A stretch of DNA of 64,000 nucleotides from positions 3,224,001-3,288,000 of the forward strand of contig NZ_CP036537.1 of the NCBI RefSeq assembly GCF_021184025.1, given 5' to 3'. Of the stretch, positions 27,367-39,146 are shown piece after piece (the stretch's first letter is position 1; every line of letters starts with the position of its first letter). The DNA is from Rhodopseudomonas boonkerdii (lineage in GTDB: Bacteria > Pseudomonadota > Alphaproteobacteria > Rhizobiales > Xanthobacteraceae). The translations under genes and the position numbers were made by a program. The notes beneath the pieces were generated by a model. The model was given only the letters and a program-made list of their open reading frames with translations, did not search any database and was not told the origin of the DNA.

Positions 27367-27636
27367 ACGAGGATGGGAGAGTTCTTCCTGGCGCAATCGT
27401 CTGCGTCGAACGTCTGTTTCTCGATGCCGCGCCGGACCAAGCTTGGCTGGTCAGCCTGCATTCGCGCAATGTTGATTAGCGCGGTGGGAAATTCGCTCGG
27501 AGACCAAACCTTTCTGGTTATCATAGAGGGCGGAAAGCCAATGCGAAATGAAAACGTTTCCTGCGGCTCAGACCGGTGTTCTCAGGAAGCCTACGAGCAG
27601 CTTTGACTTTCGCGCTCATGGAATAGGACGGAAAGG

Positions 27637-27864
27637 ATGCCTCACGCTCGGATCAAGCGGTATGCTGGCCAAACAATCTTCATCGTATTCAGCTTTCTCG
27701 CATTCGTATCGCTTGCCGGCGCGGCAGTGACTATCGGCTCCTTGGGAGTGCCCAATGCAGATATCGCTGGTGCTCTTCGCAAAGCACTCATTGCTACGGG
27801 CATGTCTGCCGTGTTCTTCACCACCGGGTATTTTGCCCGCCGCATCCTGACTCGTGAGGCGTAA
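27637..27864 (+). CDS. Small two-helix membrane protein (hypothetical)
   Basis: Protein of 75 residues with two predicted transmembrane helices (about residues 11-34 and 50-67), joined by a short loop (LGVPNADIAGALRKA) and ending in positively charged RRILTREA. GGAAAGG lies directly before the ATG. No family is recognised. The upstream 27367-27636 carries no convincing gene, although a 77-codon frame from 27373 is open. A TauE/SafE permease gene follows 156 bases later on the same strand. Confidence 0.6.
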   Translation: MPHARIKRYAGQTIFIVFSFLAFVSLAGAAVTIGSLGVPNADIAGALRKALIATGMSAVFFTTGYFARRILTREA

Positions 27865-28020
27865 TCTCACGCTCCCGAGTAATCCGCACTGAAGGCCCCT
27901 ATCGAGATCGCACCACCGGAAACTGCACGTCAGCGGTTGAGAATTTGCCCGGTGTTGTGCGAACTTCTAGAATCAAGAACGCGCGGCGGAGACCGCGAAC
28001 GACAGGGGCGGGAGAAAACG

Positions 28021-28776
28021 ATGGATGCAATCTCCGCATCTACACTATCAGCCGCCGGCGTCATCGGCGGAATCGTGAATGCGATCGCCGGCGGCGCAAC
28101 ATTGATCACCTTTCCAGCAATGATCGCGGTTGGATTGTCTCCAATGATCGCCAACGCTTCAAACGCTGTAGCAGTCGTGCCGGGCCACCTAATGGCGGCC
28201 CTCGCGGACCGGTCACGATGGCCGAACTGGGATTCTCTTACGCAGAAGGCCATAGCTGCATCAGCATGCGGAGGCACGCTCGGCGCGCTCCTCTTACTCG
28301 CTAGTTCAGATCGCATATTCGTTTTGCTAGTGCCGGCGCTCGTCGGGATTGCTACTTTGATCTTTGCATTTGGCCGGAAGATTCAAGAAAGACTGAACCA
28401 TCATCGCGCAACGGAGAGCGAGCACATCCGACCTGTACTTCTCTTTTTGGCTGCCATTTATGGTGGCTATTTTGGCGCAGGACTAGGCGTCATGCTTCTA
28501 GCCGTGCTTACAATTACCGGCCGAGAGGATGTCAGGACCGCAAATGCTCTGAAGAACGTACTTGCCACTGCGGTCAGCTTCGCGACGATCACGATCTTTG
28601 TTATTCGGAACGCGGTTAGCTGGCCAGAGACTTTGATCATGCTTGCAGGAGCGCTCATTGGCGGCTTGCTTGGAGGCCGTCTTTTCGCCGTGCTGCCCGC
28701 GCCGATAGTCCGTGGCGCCATTGTTGTGATTGGAGGCGCGATGACCGTAATCTACATTTGGCGGTATTGGCTGTAG
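28021..28776 (+). CDS. Sulfite exporter TauE/SafE family membrane protein
   Basis: Inner-membrane transporter of 251 residues with seven or eight predicted helices and two related halves. The first contains GGIVNAIAGGATLITFPAMI and ASNAVAVVPG, the second YGGYFGAGLGVMLLAVL and ANALKNVLATAVS, the repeated GG-N-AG and N-L-N style motifs of the family. Members export or import sulfonates and sulfite-like anions; the substrate here is unknown. The ATG at 28021 follows GGGAG; an earlier frame from 27937 is not supported. A hairpin terminator lies downstream. Confidence 0.88.
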   Translation: MDAISASTLSAAGVIGGIVNAIAGGATLITFPAMIAVGLSPMIANASNAVAVVPGHLMAALADRSRWPNWDSLTQKAIAASACGGTLGALLLLASSDRIFVLLVPALVGIATLIFAFGRKIQERLNHHRATESEHIRPVLLFLAAIYGGYFGAGLGVMLLAVLTITGREDVRTANALKNVLATAVSFATITIFVIRNAVSWPETLIMLAGALIGGLLGGRLFAVLPAPIVRGAIVVIGGAMTVIYIWRYWL

Positions 28777-28885
28777 CCAATCATACACTTATGACCAAGG
28801 AGCGTCATCCCTTACCGTCGATCCGTAGCAAGAGCGTCGGGCCGGCCCCACCTTGAGCAATAAGCGCGCGTCTTACCCGTACAGA

Positions 28886-28912
28886 AAAGCCCGCAGCATA
28901 GCCGCGGGCTTT
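28886..28912. terminator. Bidirectional hairpin terminator, tauE-like and gyrA
   Basis: AAAGCCCGC (28886-28894) pairs with GCGGGCTTT (28904-28912), with TTTTT on the plus strand and an equivalent T-run on the minus strand. It lies between convergent genes and can end both transcripts. Confidence 0.8.
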
Positions 28913-28946
28913 TTGCTTCACGCATCGTAAACTGCCACGAAGAGCC

Positions 28947-31700
28947 TCAACCCTCCACCTCCGGCGCAGCCCCACCCGCCTCAGGCTCCTCGCCCTCGCC
29001 GGCTTCGCCGATATGCTCCACCGACACCACGTGCTCGTCGTCCGCGGTGTTGAACACGATGACGCCCTGGGTGGAGCGGCCGGCGACGCGGATGCCTTCG
29101 ACGGGACAGCGGATCAGCTGCCCCTTGTCGGTGACCAGCATGATCTGGTCGCTGTCTTCCACCGGGAAGGAGGCGATCAGCTTGCCATTACGCTCGTTCA
29201 CCGACATGGCGACGATGCCTTTGCCGCCGCGGCCGGTGGTGCGATATTCGTAGCTCGAAGTGCGCTTGCCATAGCCGTTGATGGAAACGGTGAGCACCAC
29301 CTGTTCCGCAGCGCCGAGTTCCGCATAGCGCTCCTGCGACAGCTGAACGGCACCGGACGTCTCTTCGCCCTCGGCCTCGACAGCCGACTCGTCGGCCACA
29401 GCTTCGCCCGCCACCGCGCGGCGCATTTTCAGATAGGCCGAACGCTCGTCCGAGGTCGTCTCCACATGGCGCAGGATCGACAGCGAGATCACCTTGTCGC
29501 CTTCGGCCAGCGCAATGCCGCGTACGCCCATGGAGCTGCGGCCCTGGAACACGCGAACATCGGTGACCGGGAAGCGGATGCACTGGCCGCCGCCAGCGGT
29601 CAGCAGCACGTCGTCATGCTCGGTGGCGATCTGCACGTCGACGATGCTCTCGCCCTCGTCCAGCTTCATGGCGATGATGCCGGAGCGGCGGACATCGACG
29701 AAGTCCGATAGCTTGTTGCGCCGGACATTACCGCCGGTGGTGGCGAACATCACGTCGAGCGTATCCCAGGTGCTCTCGTCCTCGGGCAGCGGCATGATGG
29801 TGGTGATGCGCTCGCCCTGCTCCAGCGGCAGGATGTTGATCATCGCCTTGCCGCGACCGTTCGGCGGCGCGATCGGCAGGCGCCAGACCTTCTCCTTGTA
29901 GACCTGGCCGCGCGACGAGAAGAACAACACTGGCGTATGCGTGGAGGCCACGAATAGGCGCGAGACAAAATCCTCGTCACGCGTCGCCATACCGGAGCGG
30001 CCCTTACCGCCGCGGCGCTGCGCCCGATAGGTCGAGAGCGGCACGCGCTTCACATAGCCATGATGCGACACCGTCACCACCATGTCCTCGCGCTGGATCA
30101 GGTCCTCGTCCTCGACCTCGCCTTCCTGCTCGACGATCTCCGTCTTGCGCGGCGTGGCGAACTCCGCCTTCACGGCACCGAGTTCGTCCTTGACGATGCC
30201 CTGCACGCGCGCACGCGAACGCAGGATGTCGAGATAGTCGGCGATCTCGATGGCGAGTTTATCAAGTTCGTCAGAGATTTCCTCGCGACCGAGCGCCGTG
30301 AGGCGTGCAAGGCGGAGCTCGAGAATGGCCTTGGCCTGTTCGAAGGACAAACGCGCGGTACCGTCCGGATTGATGCGGTGACGCGGATCGTCGATCAGCG
30401 TAATCATCGCCTCGACATCCTTCGCCGGCCAGTCGCGCGACATCAGGGTCTCACGCGCCGTGTTCGGGTCGGGTGAATAACGGATCACACGGATGATCTC
30501 GTCGATATTGGCGACGGCGATGGCGAGGCCGACCAAGATATGCGCCCGGTCGCGCGCCTTGTTGAGGAGGAATTTCGTACGCCGCGTAACGACCTGCTCG
30601 CGGAAGCCGACGAAGATCGTCAGCAGGTCCTTCAGATTGAAGACCTGCGGGCGACCGCCATCCAGCGCCACCATGTTGGCACCGAAATTGGTCTGCAGCG
30701 GCGTGAACTTGTAAAGCTGGTTGAGCACGATGTCCGGCACGGCGTCGCGTTTCAGCTCGACGACTACGCGATAGCCGTCACGGTCGGATTCATCGCGCAG
30801 ATCCGAGATGCCATCGATCTTCTTCTCGCGCACGAGTTCGGCGATGCGCTCGACCATGGTGGCCTTGTTCACCTGATACGGCACTTCGGAAATGATGATC
30901 GCCTCGCGATCCTTGCGGATCGGCTCGATCGAGACTTTGCCGCGCATCACAATGGAGCCACGGCCGGTGTGGTAGGCGGTGCGGATACCGGCGCGACCGA
31001 GAATGATGCCGCCGGTCGGGAAGTCCGGGCCCGGAATGATCTTGTTGAGATCGTCGATGGAGAGCGAGGGATCGTCGATCAACGCCACGCAAGCATCGAT
31101 ACATTCGCCGAGATTGTGCGGCGGAATGTTGGTCGCCATGCCAACAGCGATGCCACCGCCGCCATTGACCAGAAGGTTCGGGAATTTCGCGGGAAGAACC
31201 TTCGGCTCTTTTTCCGACGAGTCGTAGTTGTCCTGATAGTCGACGGTGTCCTTGTCGATATCGTCGAGCAGCGTCTGCGCGATCTTGGTGAGGCGCGATT
31301 CCGTGTAGCGCATCGCGGCCGGCTGATCGCCGTCGATGGAGCCGAAATTGCCCTGGCCGTCGATCAGCGGCACGCGCATGGAAAAGTCCTGCGCCATGCG
31401 CACCAGCGCGTCATAGACCGATTGGTCGCCATGCGGATGATACTTACCGATGACGTCGCCGACGGTGCGCGCCGACTTGCGGAACGGCTTGTTGTATTCG
31501 AAGCCGTTCTCGTACATCGCATAGAGGATGCGCCGATGCACCGGCTTGAGGCCGTCGCGGGCGTCGGGCAGCGCGCGCGCCACGATCACGCTCATGGCGT
31601 AATCGAGATACGAACGCTTCATCTCGTCGAGGATGGATACGGGACGGATATCCGAGGGAACCGGCGGCTCCCCAGGCTTCTGGTCTTCGTTGTCGGACAA
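28947..31700 (-). CDS. gyrA: DNA gyrase subunit A, TTG start
   Basis: ATP-dependent supercoiling with GyrB. The 917-residue protein has the breakage-reunion domain with catalytic Y132 in [10 protein letters not shown], the quinolone region [20 protein letters not shown] and a C-terminal beta-pinwheel with a GyrA box near QRRGGKG. Q93 and S94 occupy the places of E. coli S83 and A84; D97 matches D87. An acidic, glutamate-rich tail ends the protein. The start codon is TTG at 31700 with GGAAAC upstream; no in-frame ATG precedes the conserved opening, and the next methionine (residue 27) is too late. Confidence 0.98.
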   Translation of the reverse strand: MSDNEDQKPGEPPVPSDIRPVSILDEMKRSYLDYAMSVIVARALPDARDGLKPVHRRILYAMYENGFEYNKPFRKSARTVGDVIGKYHPHGDQSVYDALVRMAQDFSMRVPLIDGQGNFGSIDGDQPAAMRYTESRLTKIAQTLLDDIDKDTVDYQDNYDSSEKEPKVLPAKFPNLLVNGGGGIAVGMATNIPPHNLGECIDACVALIDDPSLSIDDLNKIIPGPDFPTGGIILGRAGIRTAYHTGRGSIVMRGKVSIEPIRKDREAIIISEVPYQVNKATMVERIAELVREKKIDGISDLRDESDRDGYRVVVELKRDAVPDIVLNQLYKFTPLQTNFGANMVALDGGRPQVFNLKDLLTIFVGFREQVVTRRTKFLLNKARDRAHILVGLAIAVANIDEIIRVIRYSPDPNTARETLMSRDWPAKDVEAMITLIDDPRHRINPDGTARLSFEQAKAILELRLARLTALGREEISDELDKLAIEIADYLDILRSRARVQGIVKDELGAVKAEFATPRKTEIVEQEGEVEDEDLIQREDMVVTVSHHGYVKRVPLSTYRAQRRGGKGRSGMATRDEDFVSRLFVASTHTPVLFFSSRGQVYKEKVWRLPIAPPNGRGKAMINILPLEQGERITTIMPLPEDESTWDTLDVMFATTGGNVRRNKLSDFVDVRRSGIIAMKLDEGESIVDVQIATEHDDVLLTAGGGQCIRFPVTDVRVFQGRSSMGVRGIALAEGDKVISLSILRHVETTSDERSAYLKMRRAVAGEAVADESAVEAEGEETSGAVQLSQERYAELGAAEQVVLTVSINGYGKRTSSYEYRTTGRGGKGIVAMSVNERNGKLIASFPVEDSDQIMLVTDKGQLIRCPVEGIRVAGRSTQGVIVFNTADDEHVVSVEHIGEAGEGEEPEAGGAAPEVEG

Positions 31701-32073
31701 GGTTGTTTCCGGTCAGATTCGGGTGCGACTCATATAGCGTAAAGCACGCGCGTAGGCCACCCCGACAACCTCCGAGGCAAGTGATTTTCGACCTTATCTT
31801 TCAATCAGTTACGGCGCTCGCAAGGAAGAAACGGCAAGATTGGTGGAAGCCGTACAAATCGCGTGAGAAACGGCGGGATCCTGCAGCAATCTTGCGGCCG
31901 TACAGCGGCGGGCCAGAGGCAAGCACCGGCTCACGGATCATGCCGCTTGGGGGCAGACGACGGGCTCGCGGACACGTCACTTCGCAATCTTCGAGACTCG
32001 CAAGCACGCACTAGTGAAAGAAACGCAGAAAACAACCATTGATTTATGGGCGGCATCATAGTATGCGGCCATC
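31701..32073. other. Intergenic region upstream of gyrA
   Basis: This gap carries the gyrA promoter on the minus strand. An open plus-strand frame (31703-32014) exists but has a low-complexity, arginine-rich translation with no family likeness, so I do not call it. No structured RNA is obvious. Confidence 0.4.
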
Positions 32074-32151
32074 ATGAATATGTTTGTGCGCATCTCCAAT
32101 CGCAAATCGATGACCCGCCTTTGCTGGGCCATGGAAGGAGTCATGCGCTAG
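32074..32151 (+). CDS. Possible 25-codon mini-ORF ahead of a terminator
   Basis: An ATG frame reads MNMFVRISNRKSMTRLCWAM then EGVMR and stops with TAG. The peptide is basic and has one tryptophan. A Rho-independent-like hairpin follows 30 bases later (32182-32204). The layout, mini-ORF then terminator then a DUF1127 gene, suits a short mRNA, a leader peptide or an sRNA. No good ribosome binding site precedes the first ATG; an internal AAGGAG precedes a later ATG-CGC-TAG. Coding status is uncertain. Confidence 0.3.
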   Translation: MNMFVRISNRKSMTRLCWAMEGVMR

Positions 32152-32181
32152 GACGTTCAAAGCCGCTATCTTCTTCGACAG

Positions 32182-32213
32182 GCCCCGCCGGCATCGGACG
32201 GGGCTTTTGTTTT
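32182..32213 (+). terminator. Intrinsic terminator-like hairpin
   Basis: GCCCCG (32182-32187) pairs with CGGGGC (32199-32204), followed by TTTTGTTTT. Because no annotated plus-strand gene ends just before it, it implies a short transcript starting within 32015-32180, or attenuation ahead of the DUF1127 gene. Confidence 0.65.
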
Positions 32214-32249
32214 GGCCTCGCCTGCCGTGCGCAACAGCAGGAGTGACCG

Positions 32250-32513
32250 ATGCCAATCCAATTCACACCGCCAGCAACCGGGACCGGCGATGCCGCCGCA
32301 CCATCGGCGCTGCGGGCCGCCGCTTTCTTGAAGCCGTGCTGGCACTGGTTTCAGGAGCAGTGCCGATGCCGCGAGCCAGGCATCTCGCTGCATGATCTCA
32401 GCGAAAGAGAACTGATAGATATCGGCATGACGCGCGCGGAGATCGACCACATCACCGCGCATCGTCGCCTCGATCGGCTTCGCGATGGCATGGCATATCC
32501 TTGGATGTGCTGA
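32250..32513 (+). CDS. DUF1127 domain protein (87 aa)
   Basis: Small cytoplasmic protein of 87 residues. Residues 47-66 form the DUF1127 signature (LHDLSERELIDIGMTRAEID), preceded by a cysteine- and tryptophan-bearing stretch (FLKPCWHWFQEQCRC). AGGAG lies 7 bases before the ATG. In other alphaproteobacteria, small DUF1127 proteins bind RNA or sensor kinases and tune phosphate or stress responses; the role of this one is unknown. The four N-terminal cysteines (three within ten residues) are unusual for the family. A terminator-like hairpin upstream may regulate it. Confidence 0.75.
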   Translation: MPIQFTPPATGTGDAAAPSALRAAAFLKPCWHWFQEQCRCREPGISLHDLSERELIDIGMTRAEIDHITAHRRLDRLRDGMAYPWMC

Positions 32514-32528
32514 AGCACCGAAGCCTAA

Positions 32529-32936
32529 TTAGCGGCCGGCGAACACCACCGTGTGCATGACGCGCCCCGGCACCATCGTGAACAAGCCGGCGATCACCAG
32601 CGCGCCGATGAAGATCGACACCATCGTGATGGCATGCGCGCGCACGCGGTGCCGGCGCGCGTGAAGGACGCCGACCACCAGCATGATCGGCGTAAGGATC
32701 GAGAGCAGATGGATCGGGCTCCAGTCACGCCACAGCCGATAGCTATCGCCATGAATCCAGAACGAGCTGATCGCCGTAATGGCCAGCAATAGCACCCATA
32801 GCCAGCCCATCACCCGATGCGACAACGTGCCCTTGGGGGCAGCGAGTTGAACGACGCCAAGCGCAAATCCTGCCATGGCTGCGAAGGCATGCAACGGGAT
32901 CGGCGCGGCGGCATCGAGCAGAGGCTGGAGCGACAT
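32529..32936 (-). CDS. DUF2306-type membrane protein
   Basis: Inner-membrane protein of 135 residues with four predicted helices: IPLHAFAAMAGFALGVVQLA, MGWLWVLLLAITAISSFWIH, IHLLSILTPIMLVVGVLHAR and ITMVSIFIGALVIAGLFTMV. The histidine pairs (H-AFAAM, SHRVMG, IHLL, ARRHRVRAHA) resemble haem- or quinone-associated DUF2306 proteins, and it ends in GRVMHTVVFAGR. The start at 32936 matches the family opening; an open frame to 33071 adds an unlikely N-terminus. Function unknown. It converges with the DUF1127 gene. Confidence 0.7.
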   Translation of the reverse strand: MSLQPLLDAAAPIPLHAFAAMAGFALGVVQLAAPKGTLSHRVMGWLWVLLLAITAISSFWIHGDSYRLWRDWSPIHLLSILTPIMLVVGVLHARRHRVRAHAITMVSIFIGALVIAGLFTMVPGRVMHTVVFAGR

Positions 32937-33112
32937 GTGATCACGGATCCAAGAGAATGATGCAAGCAATTCTCGCACAAATCTTTCCAATGTAAAGATA
33001 TCGCGCTCATCCACATTGCGGCAGCCATCGCGCCCATTCATCCACCCGAAAAGAAAACGCGCCGCGAGCAATCGCTCGCAGCGCGCCGAGGTGTCGTTAG
33101 CAATGCGGTGGA

Positions 33113-33610
33113 TCAGAACGGGATGTCGTCATCCATATCGCTGCGACCGCCGGCCGGCGCGGCGGCCACGCGGCGCGGCGGCGGGCTGGACTGGCCGCCG
33201 CCAAAACTGTCGCCCATGTCGTCGCCGCCATAGCCGCCACCACCGCCCGAGCCCCCGCCGCGGCCGTCGAGCATGGTCAGCGTCGCGTTGAACCCCTGCA
33301 GCACGACTTCGGTCGTGTATTTTTCAGCACCGGACTGGTCGGTCCATTTGCGGGTCTGCAACGCGCCCTCGATGTAAACCTTGGCGCCCTTCTTCAGATA
33401 CTGCTCCGCCACCTTGGCGAGCCCCTCGCTGAAGATGACCACGCGATGCCATTCGGTTTTCTCCTTGCGCTCGCCGGTTGCCTTGTCGCGCCAGGTATCC
33501 GAGGTCGCCACCGTGAGATTGACCACCGGATTGCCGTTCTGCATGCGGCGGACCTCGGGATCCTTGCCGAGATTGCCGACCAAAATCACCTTGTTGACGC
33601 TACCCGCCAT
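33113..33610 (-). CDS. ssb: Single-stranded DNA-binding protein
   Basis: Coats single-stranded DNA in replication and repair. The 165-residue protein opens [20 protein letters not shown] with the OB-fold motif [20 protein letters not shown], a glycine-rich linker ([17 protein letters not shown]) and the protein-interaction tip MDDDIPF. A GTTC-N7-GTTC LexA box lies upstream at 33777-33791, so SOS induction is likely. The neighbouring gene on the other side of an outer-membrane protein is uvrA, keeping the classic ssb/uvrA pairing. Confidence 0.97.
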   Translation of the reverse strand: MAGSVNKVILVGNLGKDPEVRRMQNGNPVVNLTVATSDTWRDKATGERKEKTEWHRVVIFSEGLAKVAEQYLKKGAKVYIEGALQTRKWTDQSGAEKYTTEVVLQGFNATLTMLDGRGGGSGGGGGYGGDDMGDSFGGGQSSPPPRRVAAAPAGGRSDMDDDIPF

Positions 33611-33776
33611 GCCACTCTCCTAACTCTCGAATCTGAATTGCTGATCGGATGCCGACGTCCAAGCCCGGCACCAAAGTGCCGGCTGTGCGCAACCGTGCCG
33701 ATATCGACCCTATACGGTCCGTCCCCGCGGGACGTCCCCGCACCGCGGGTTATCCACCACGACGTCACTCTAGTAT

Positions 33777-33791
33777 GTTCCCTTAATGTTC
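33777..33791. promoter_or_regulatory. LexA box (SOS), upstream of ssb
   Basis: GTTC-CCTTAAT-GTTC is an exact match to the alphaproteobacterial LexA operator GTTC-N7-GTTC. It stands 166 bases upstream of the ssb start, and its match with the second box before uvrA supports function. Confidence 0.75.
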
Positions 33792-34022
33792 TCAAGCAGC
33801 AGAATTCGCGCGACGGTATCGTGGCAGCGCGGGGCAGACGGCCCCGTGAACTCCAGCGCACCCGATTCGTACAACCGGCCTAGGCAACTGTTTCCGCTTA
33901 CCTTTTACTTACGTCCAATCCAAGGACAACGTATGCGAGTGTGGCTTTTAAGTGACTGCATTTTGACGGGACTCGCCTATAGTCCAACCAGGGATTGAAT
34001 TCGGCGTTCACGCCGGGGGAAT

Positions 34023-34039
34023 GGTTTCGCTGCGAAACC
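34023..34039 (+). repeat. GGTTTCGCTGCGAAACC palindrome in omp leader
   Basis: A 7-bp inverted repeat with three-base loop lies 18 bases before the outer-membrane-protein start, next to its GGGGAG ribosome binding site. The core GTTTCGCTGCGAAAC recurs at 43662-43676 before trmFO. It may be a leader hairpin or a dispersed repeat. Confidence 0.5.
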
Positions 34040-34057
34040 GCACTGGGGAGACTTCAG

Positions 34058-34768
34058 ATGAAGAAGATTTTGCTTGCTTCGGCTGCCCTCGTTGTTCTCG
34101 GCGCTTCTGCGGCTTCCGCCGCTGATCTGGCTGCCCGCCCCTATACCAAAGCTCCGCCGATGCCGGTCGCCGTCGCCTACAACTGGTCCGGCTTCTACGC
34201 CGGTGTCATGGGCGGCTATGGCTGGTCCGACCGTTACCGCATCGATGGCTTCGCGTTCACCACCAATGACATCAAGGGTGGCTTCGGCGGCGGCACCATC
34301 GGCTACAACTGGGCGATCCCGGGCGGCAACTGGCTGTGGGGTCTCGAAGTCGATGCCGCGGCATCGGACATGAAGTACAGCGACACCATTCTCGGCATCG
34401 TCACCGTCGAGGACAAGATCCGCTCGTTCGGCAGCGTCACGGGACGTCTCGGCGTCACCGCCGGCGCGGCGCTGTTCTACGCCAAGGGCGGTTACGCATG
34501 GGCTGACAACCGCATTTCCATCGCCATCCCCGGCGCTTCCGCCTCGCAGAGCAAGGTTCACTCGGGCTGGACCGTGGGCGCCGGCGTCGAATACATGTTC
34601 GCACCGAGCTGGTCGCTCAAGGGTGAATATATGTATGCCGATTACGGCAACGCCGCCTATGGCGACCCGAATGTCGGCTTCACCAATGTGGGCCTGACCA
34701 CACACACTGTGAAGGGCGGTATCAATTACCACTTCAACTGGGGCGGCCCGGTCATCGCCAAGTACTGA
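34058..34768 (+). CDS. Outer-membrane beta-barrel protein (Omp31/Omp25-like)
   Basis: Porin-like protein of 236 residues. The signal peptide (MKKILLASAALVVLGASAAS) is followed by AADLAARPYTKAP, a hallmark of the rhizobial/Brucella Omp25/Omp31 group, then eight amphipathic strands starting NWSGFYAGVMGGYGWSDRYR and ending KGGINYHFNWGGPVIAKY. GGGGAG precedes the ATG. Such proteins are abundant structural components of the outer membrane. It sits between ssb and uvrA and has its own terminator downstream. The leader holds a small palindrome. Confidence 0.93.
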   Translation: MKKILLASAALVVLGASAASAADLAARPYTKAPPMPVAVAYNWSGFYAGVMGGYGWSDRYRIDGFAFTTNDIKGGFGGGTIGYNWAIPGGNWLWGLEVDAAASDMKYSDTILGIVTVEDKIRSFGSVTGRLGVTAGAALFYAKGGYAWADNRISIAIPGASASQSKVHSGWTVGAGVEYMFAPSWSLKGEYMYADYGNAAYGDPNVGFTNVGLTTHTVKGGINYHFNWGGPVIAKY

Positions 34769-34790
34769 GCTTCGAAAAACAAGTCTTCGA

Positions 34791-34818
34791 AAGGCCGGCA
34801 GCAATGCCGGCCTTTTTC
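34791..34818 (+). terminator. Intrinsic terminator of the outer-membrane gene
   Basis: AAGGCCGGCA (34791-34800) pairs with TGCCGGCCTT (34805-34814) around a GCAA tetraloop and is followed by TTT, a strong Rho-independent terminator. Confidence 0.88.
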
Positions 34819-34923
34819 TTTGCCCGCTATTTGCCCGCGCCCTTTCCGAAAGCAGGTCTCCTCTGCACCCCCACGGCCAACAAAGTGCTGGAGACCGCGC
34901 GAGAGCACTGGAAATCCCTCCCC

Positions 34924-34938
34924 GTTCTTCCTATGTTC
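34924..34938. promoter_or_regulatory. LexA box (SOS), upstream of uvrA
   Basis: GTTC-TTCCTAT-GTTC matches the alphaproteobacterial LexA operator exactly. It stands 89 bases before the chosen uvrA start, which supports that start over an open frame from 34820 that would bury the operator inside the gene. Confidence 0.85.
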
Positions 34939-35026
34939 CGGACACACTCAATTCGGCGTTGATCCCGGTGCCCCGGCGAGACGCGCCCGCATGTGGCGCG
35001 CACGGCGTGCCGGGGAATGCATTGCG

Positions 35027-38002
<2,976 letters not shown>

Positions 38003-38322
38003 ACGCGCCGCCAAGGGAATCCTTGAAAGAGCCTGTTATCTTTTCAAATTCTCTCTCAATCCAAAAAGTATCGCGGTCCGTCGGGGCAGCGATTGTTCAC
38101 GACCTTCGCGACGCAATGGTGGAACGCGCCGATAAGATGGCGACGCCTTGTGCGACTTACTGAAGTCGCTAAGGATAGGCGTTAGAGTCGAAACAGTTGA
38201 ATCCGTTAGCGTCGATCAAGCGTCGCTGTTGTCTGTCTAGAATCATTCCTGCTTGAGCGCCGCATGCCGTTGAATGTGGGGCTACAGGTGTCGCGCCCTC
38301 GCCTCACATCAGTCCCCTAGTG
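38003..38322. other. Intergenic region downstream of uvrA
   Basis: I see no gene, hairpin terminator or repeat that I can support. The composition is less GC-rich than uvrA. Frames that are open here have no family likeness. Confidence 0.4.
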
Positions 38323-38862
38323 CTACCCGCAAACCCGTTCGGGATGCTTGCGCGCATAGGAGATCCAGAATCCGAACAGTCCGTTGTCGATGTTCTGCAG
38401 ATCCCACATCCGTTTCGTCAGCGGCAGCATCAGTCGGTCGAGTTCGGAATCGCTGTACCACTCGACAAAGTCCTGGAAATCCTGCGCGCAGAGAGCGCTG
38501 ATCTCTTCCCAGAATGGCTGCACAAGCTGATAGGCTTCAGCAAAAATCTCGGCATACTCTTGCGCGCCCAATTCACCAAGCGCCCATAGCGTTTGTTCGG
38601 AATAGCCGCGGTGGTGCCAATTCGCAAAGTGCCAGCCGAGGTCGTCCAGCGTCAGGCTCACATCGAGCTGGTAGACCGCTGCCATCGCGCGTAAACCTAC
38701 GGGAATCCTCGATAGTCGCGTCAGAAATTCATCGAGGTCGTCGCCCTCGCTCGAGCCGAGGCGCTCGGTCAATTCGGCCGCGAGAAGCTTGAACAGCGCA
38801 TCATCGGGACACGCGTTGATCTGATCGACCCGCAGGACCACCGTGCCGTCGCCTCCAGCCAA
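38323..38862 (-). CDS. Hypothetical protein, DMP19/DUF4375-like
   Basis: Acidic protein of 179 residues starting at TTG (38862), as no ATG precedes the conserved part. The segments RIPVGLRAMAAVYQLDVSLT, WHFANWHHRGYSEQTLWALG and the acidic helix EYAEIFAEAYQLVQPFWEEI resemble DMP19-like DUF4375 proteins, which are thought to mimic DNA or bind proteins; likeness is weak. Just upstream and overlapping in another frame is a signal-peptide-like run (MRIAPLVWAALCSTAAILA), so a frameshift that removed an export signal is possible. Function unknown. Confidence 0.5.
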   Translation of the reverse strand: MAGGDGTVVLRVDQINACPDDALFKLLAAELTERLGSSEGDDLDEFLTRLSRIPVGLRAMAAVYQLDVSLTLDDLGWHFANWHHRGYSEQTLWALGELGAQEYAEIFAEAYQLVQPFWEEISALCAQDFQDFVEWYSDSELDRLMLPLTKRMWDLQNIDNGLFGFWISYARKHPERVCG

Positions 38863-39146
38863 GACCTAGCCAAAATGGCTGCGGTCGAACAAAGTGCGGC
38901 CCACACGAGCGGTGCGATACGCATGGAAGGCATTGTGTCCCCTCGCAGACCGCACCTCGAGCAGACCTCCGCATTTTTCTCTGACTTTATCAGATGACCG
39001 GCTAGACATGCACCCATTCGTCGCGGCATCGCGACTTGATGGCGTCACCTAACCCGGTCATGCTTGGCCCAGTCGGCGGCCTCGATTCCACCGCCTTTTC
39101 ATGACCAGTTGCGCGGCGAACCTTCCTTGCCGCTTTTTCCAGTGAC

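Noticed and set aside
27373..27606. 77-codon frame between the small lipoprotein and the small membrane protein
   Set aside because: Open but without recognisable domain or clear ribosome binding site; left unannotated.
30540..31742. 400-codon plus-strand frame opposite gyrA
   Set aside because: Antisense shadow of a highly conserved gene; translation is rich in Arg, His and Ala without motifs.
31703..32014. 103-codon plus-strand frame upstream of gyrA
   Set aside because: No ribosome binding site, arginine-rich composition and overlap with the gyrA promoter region.
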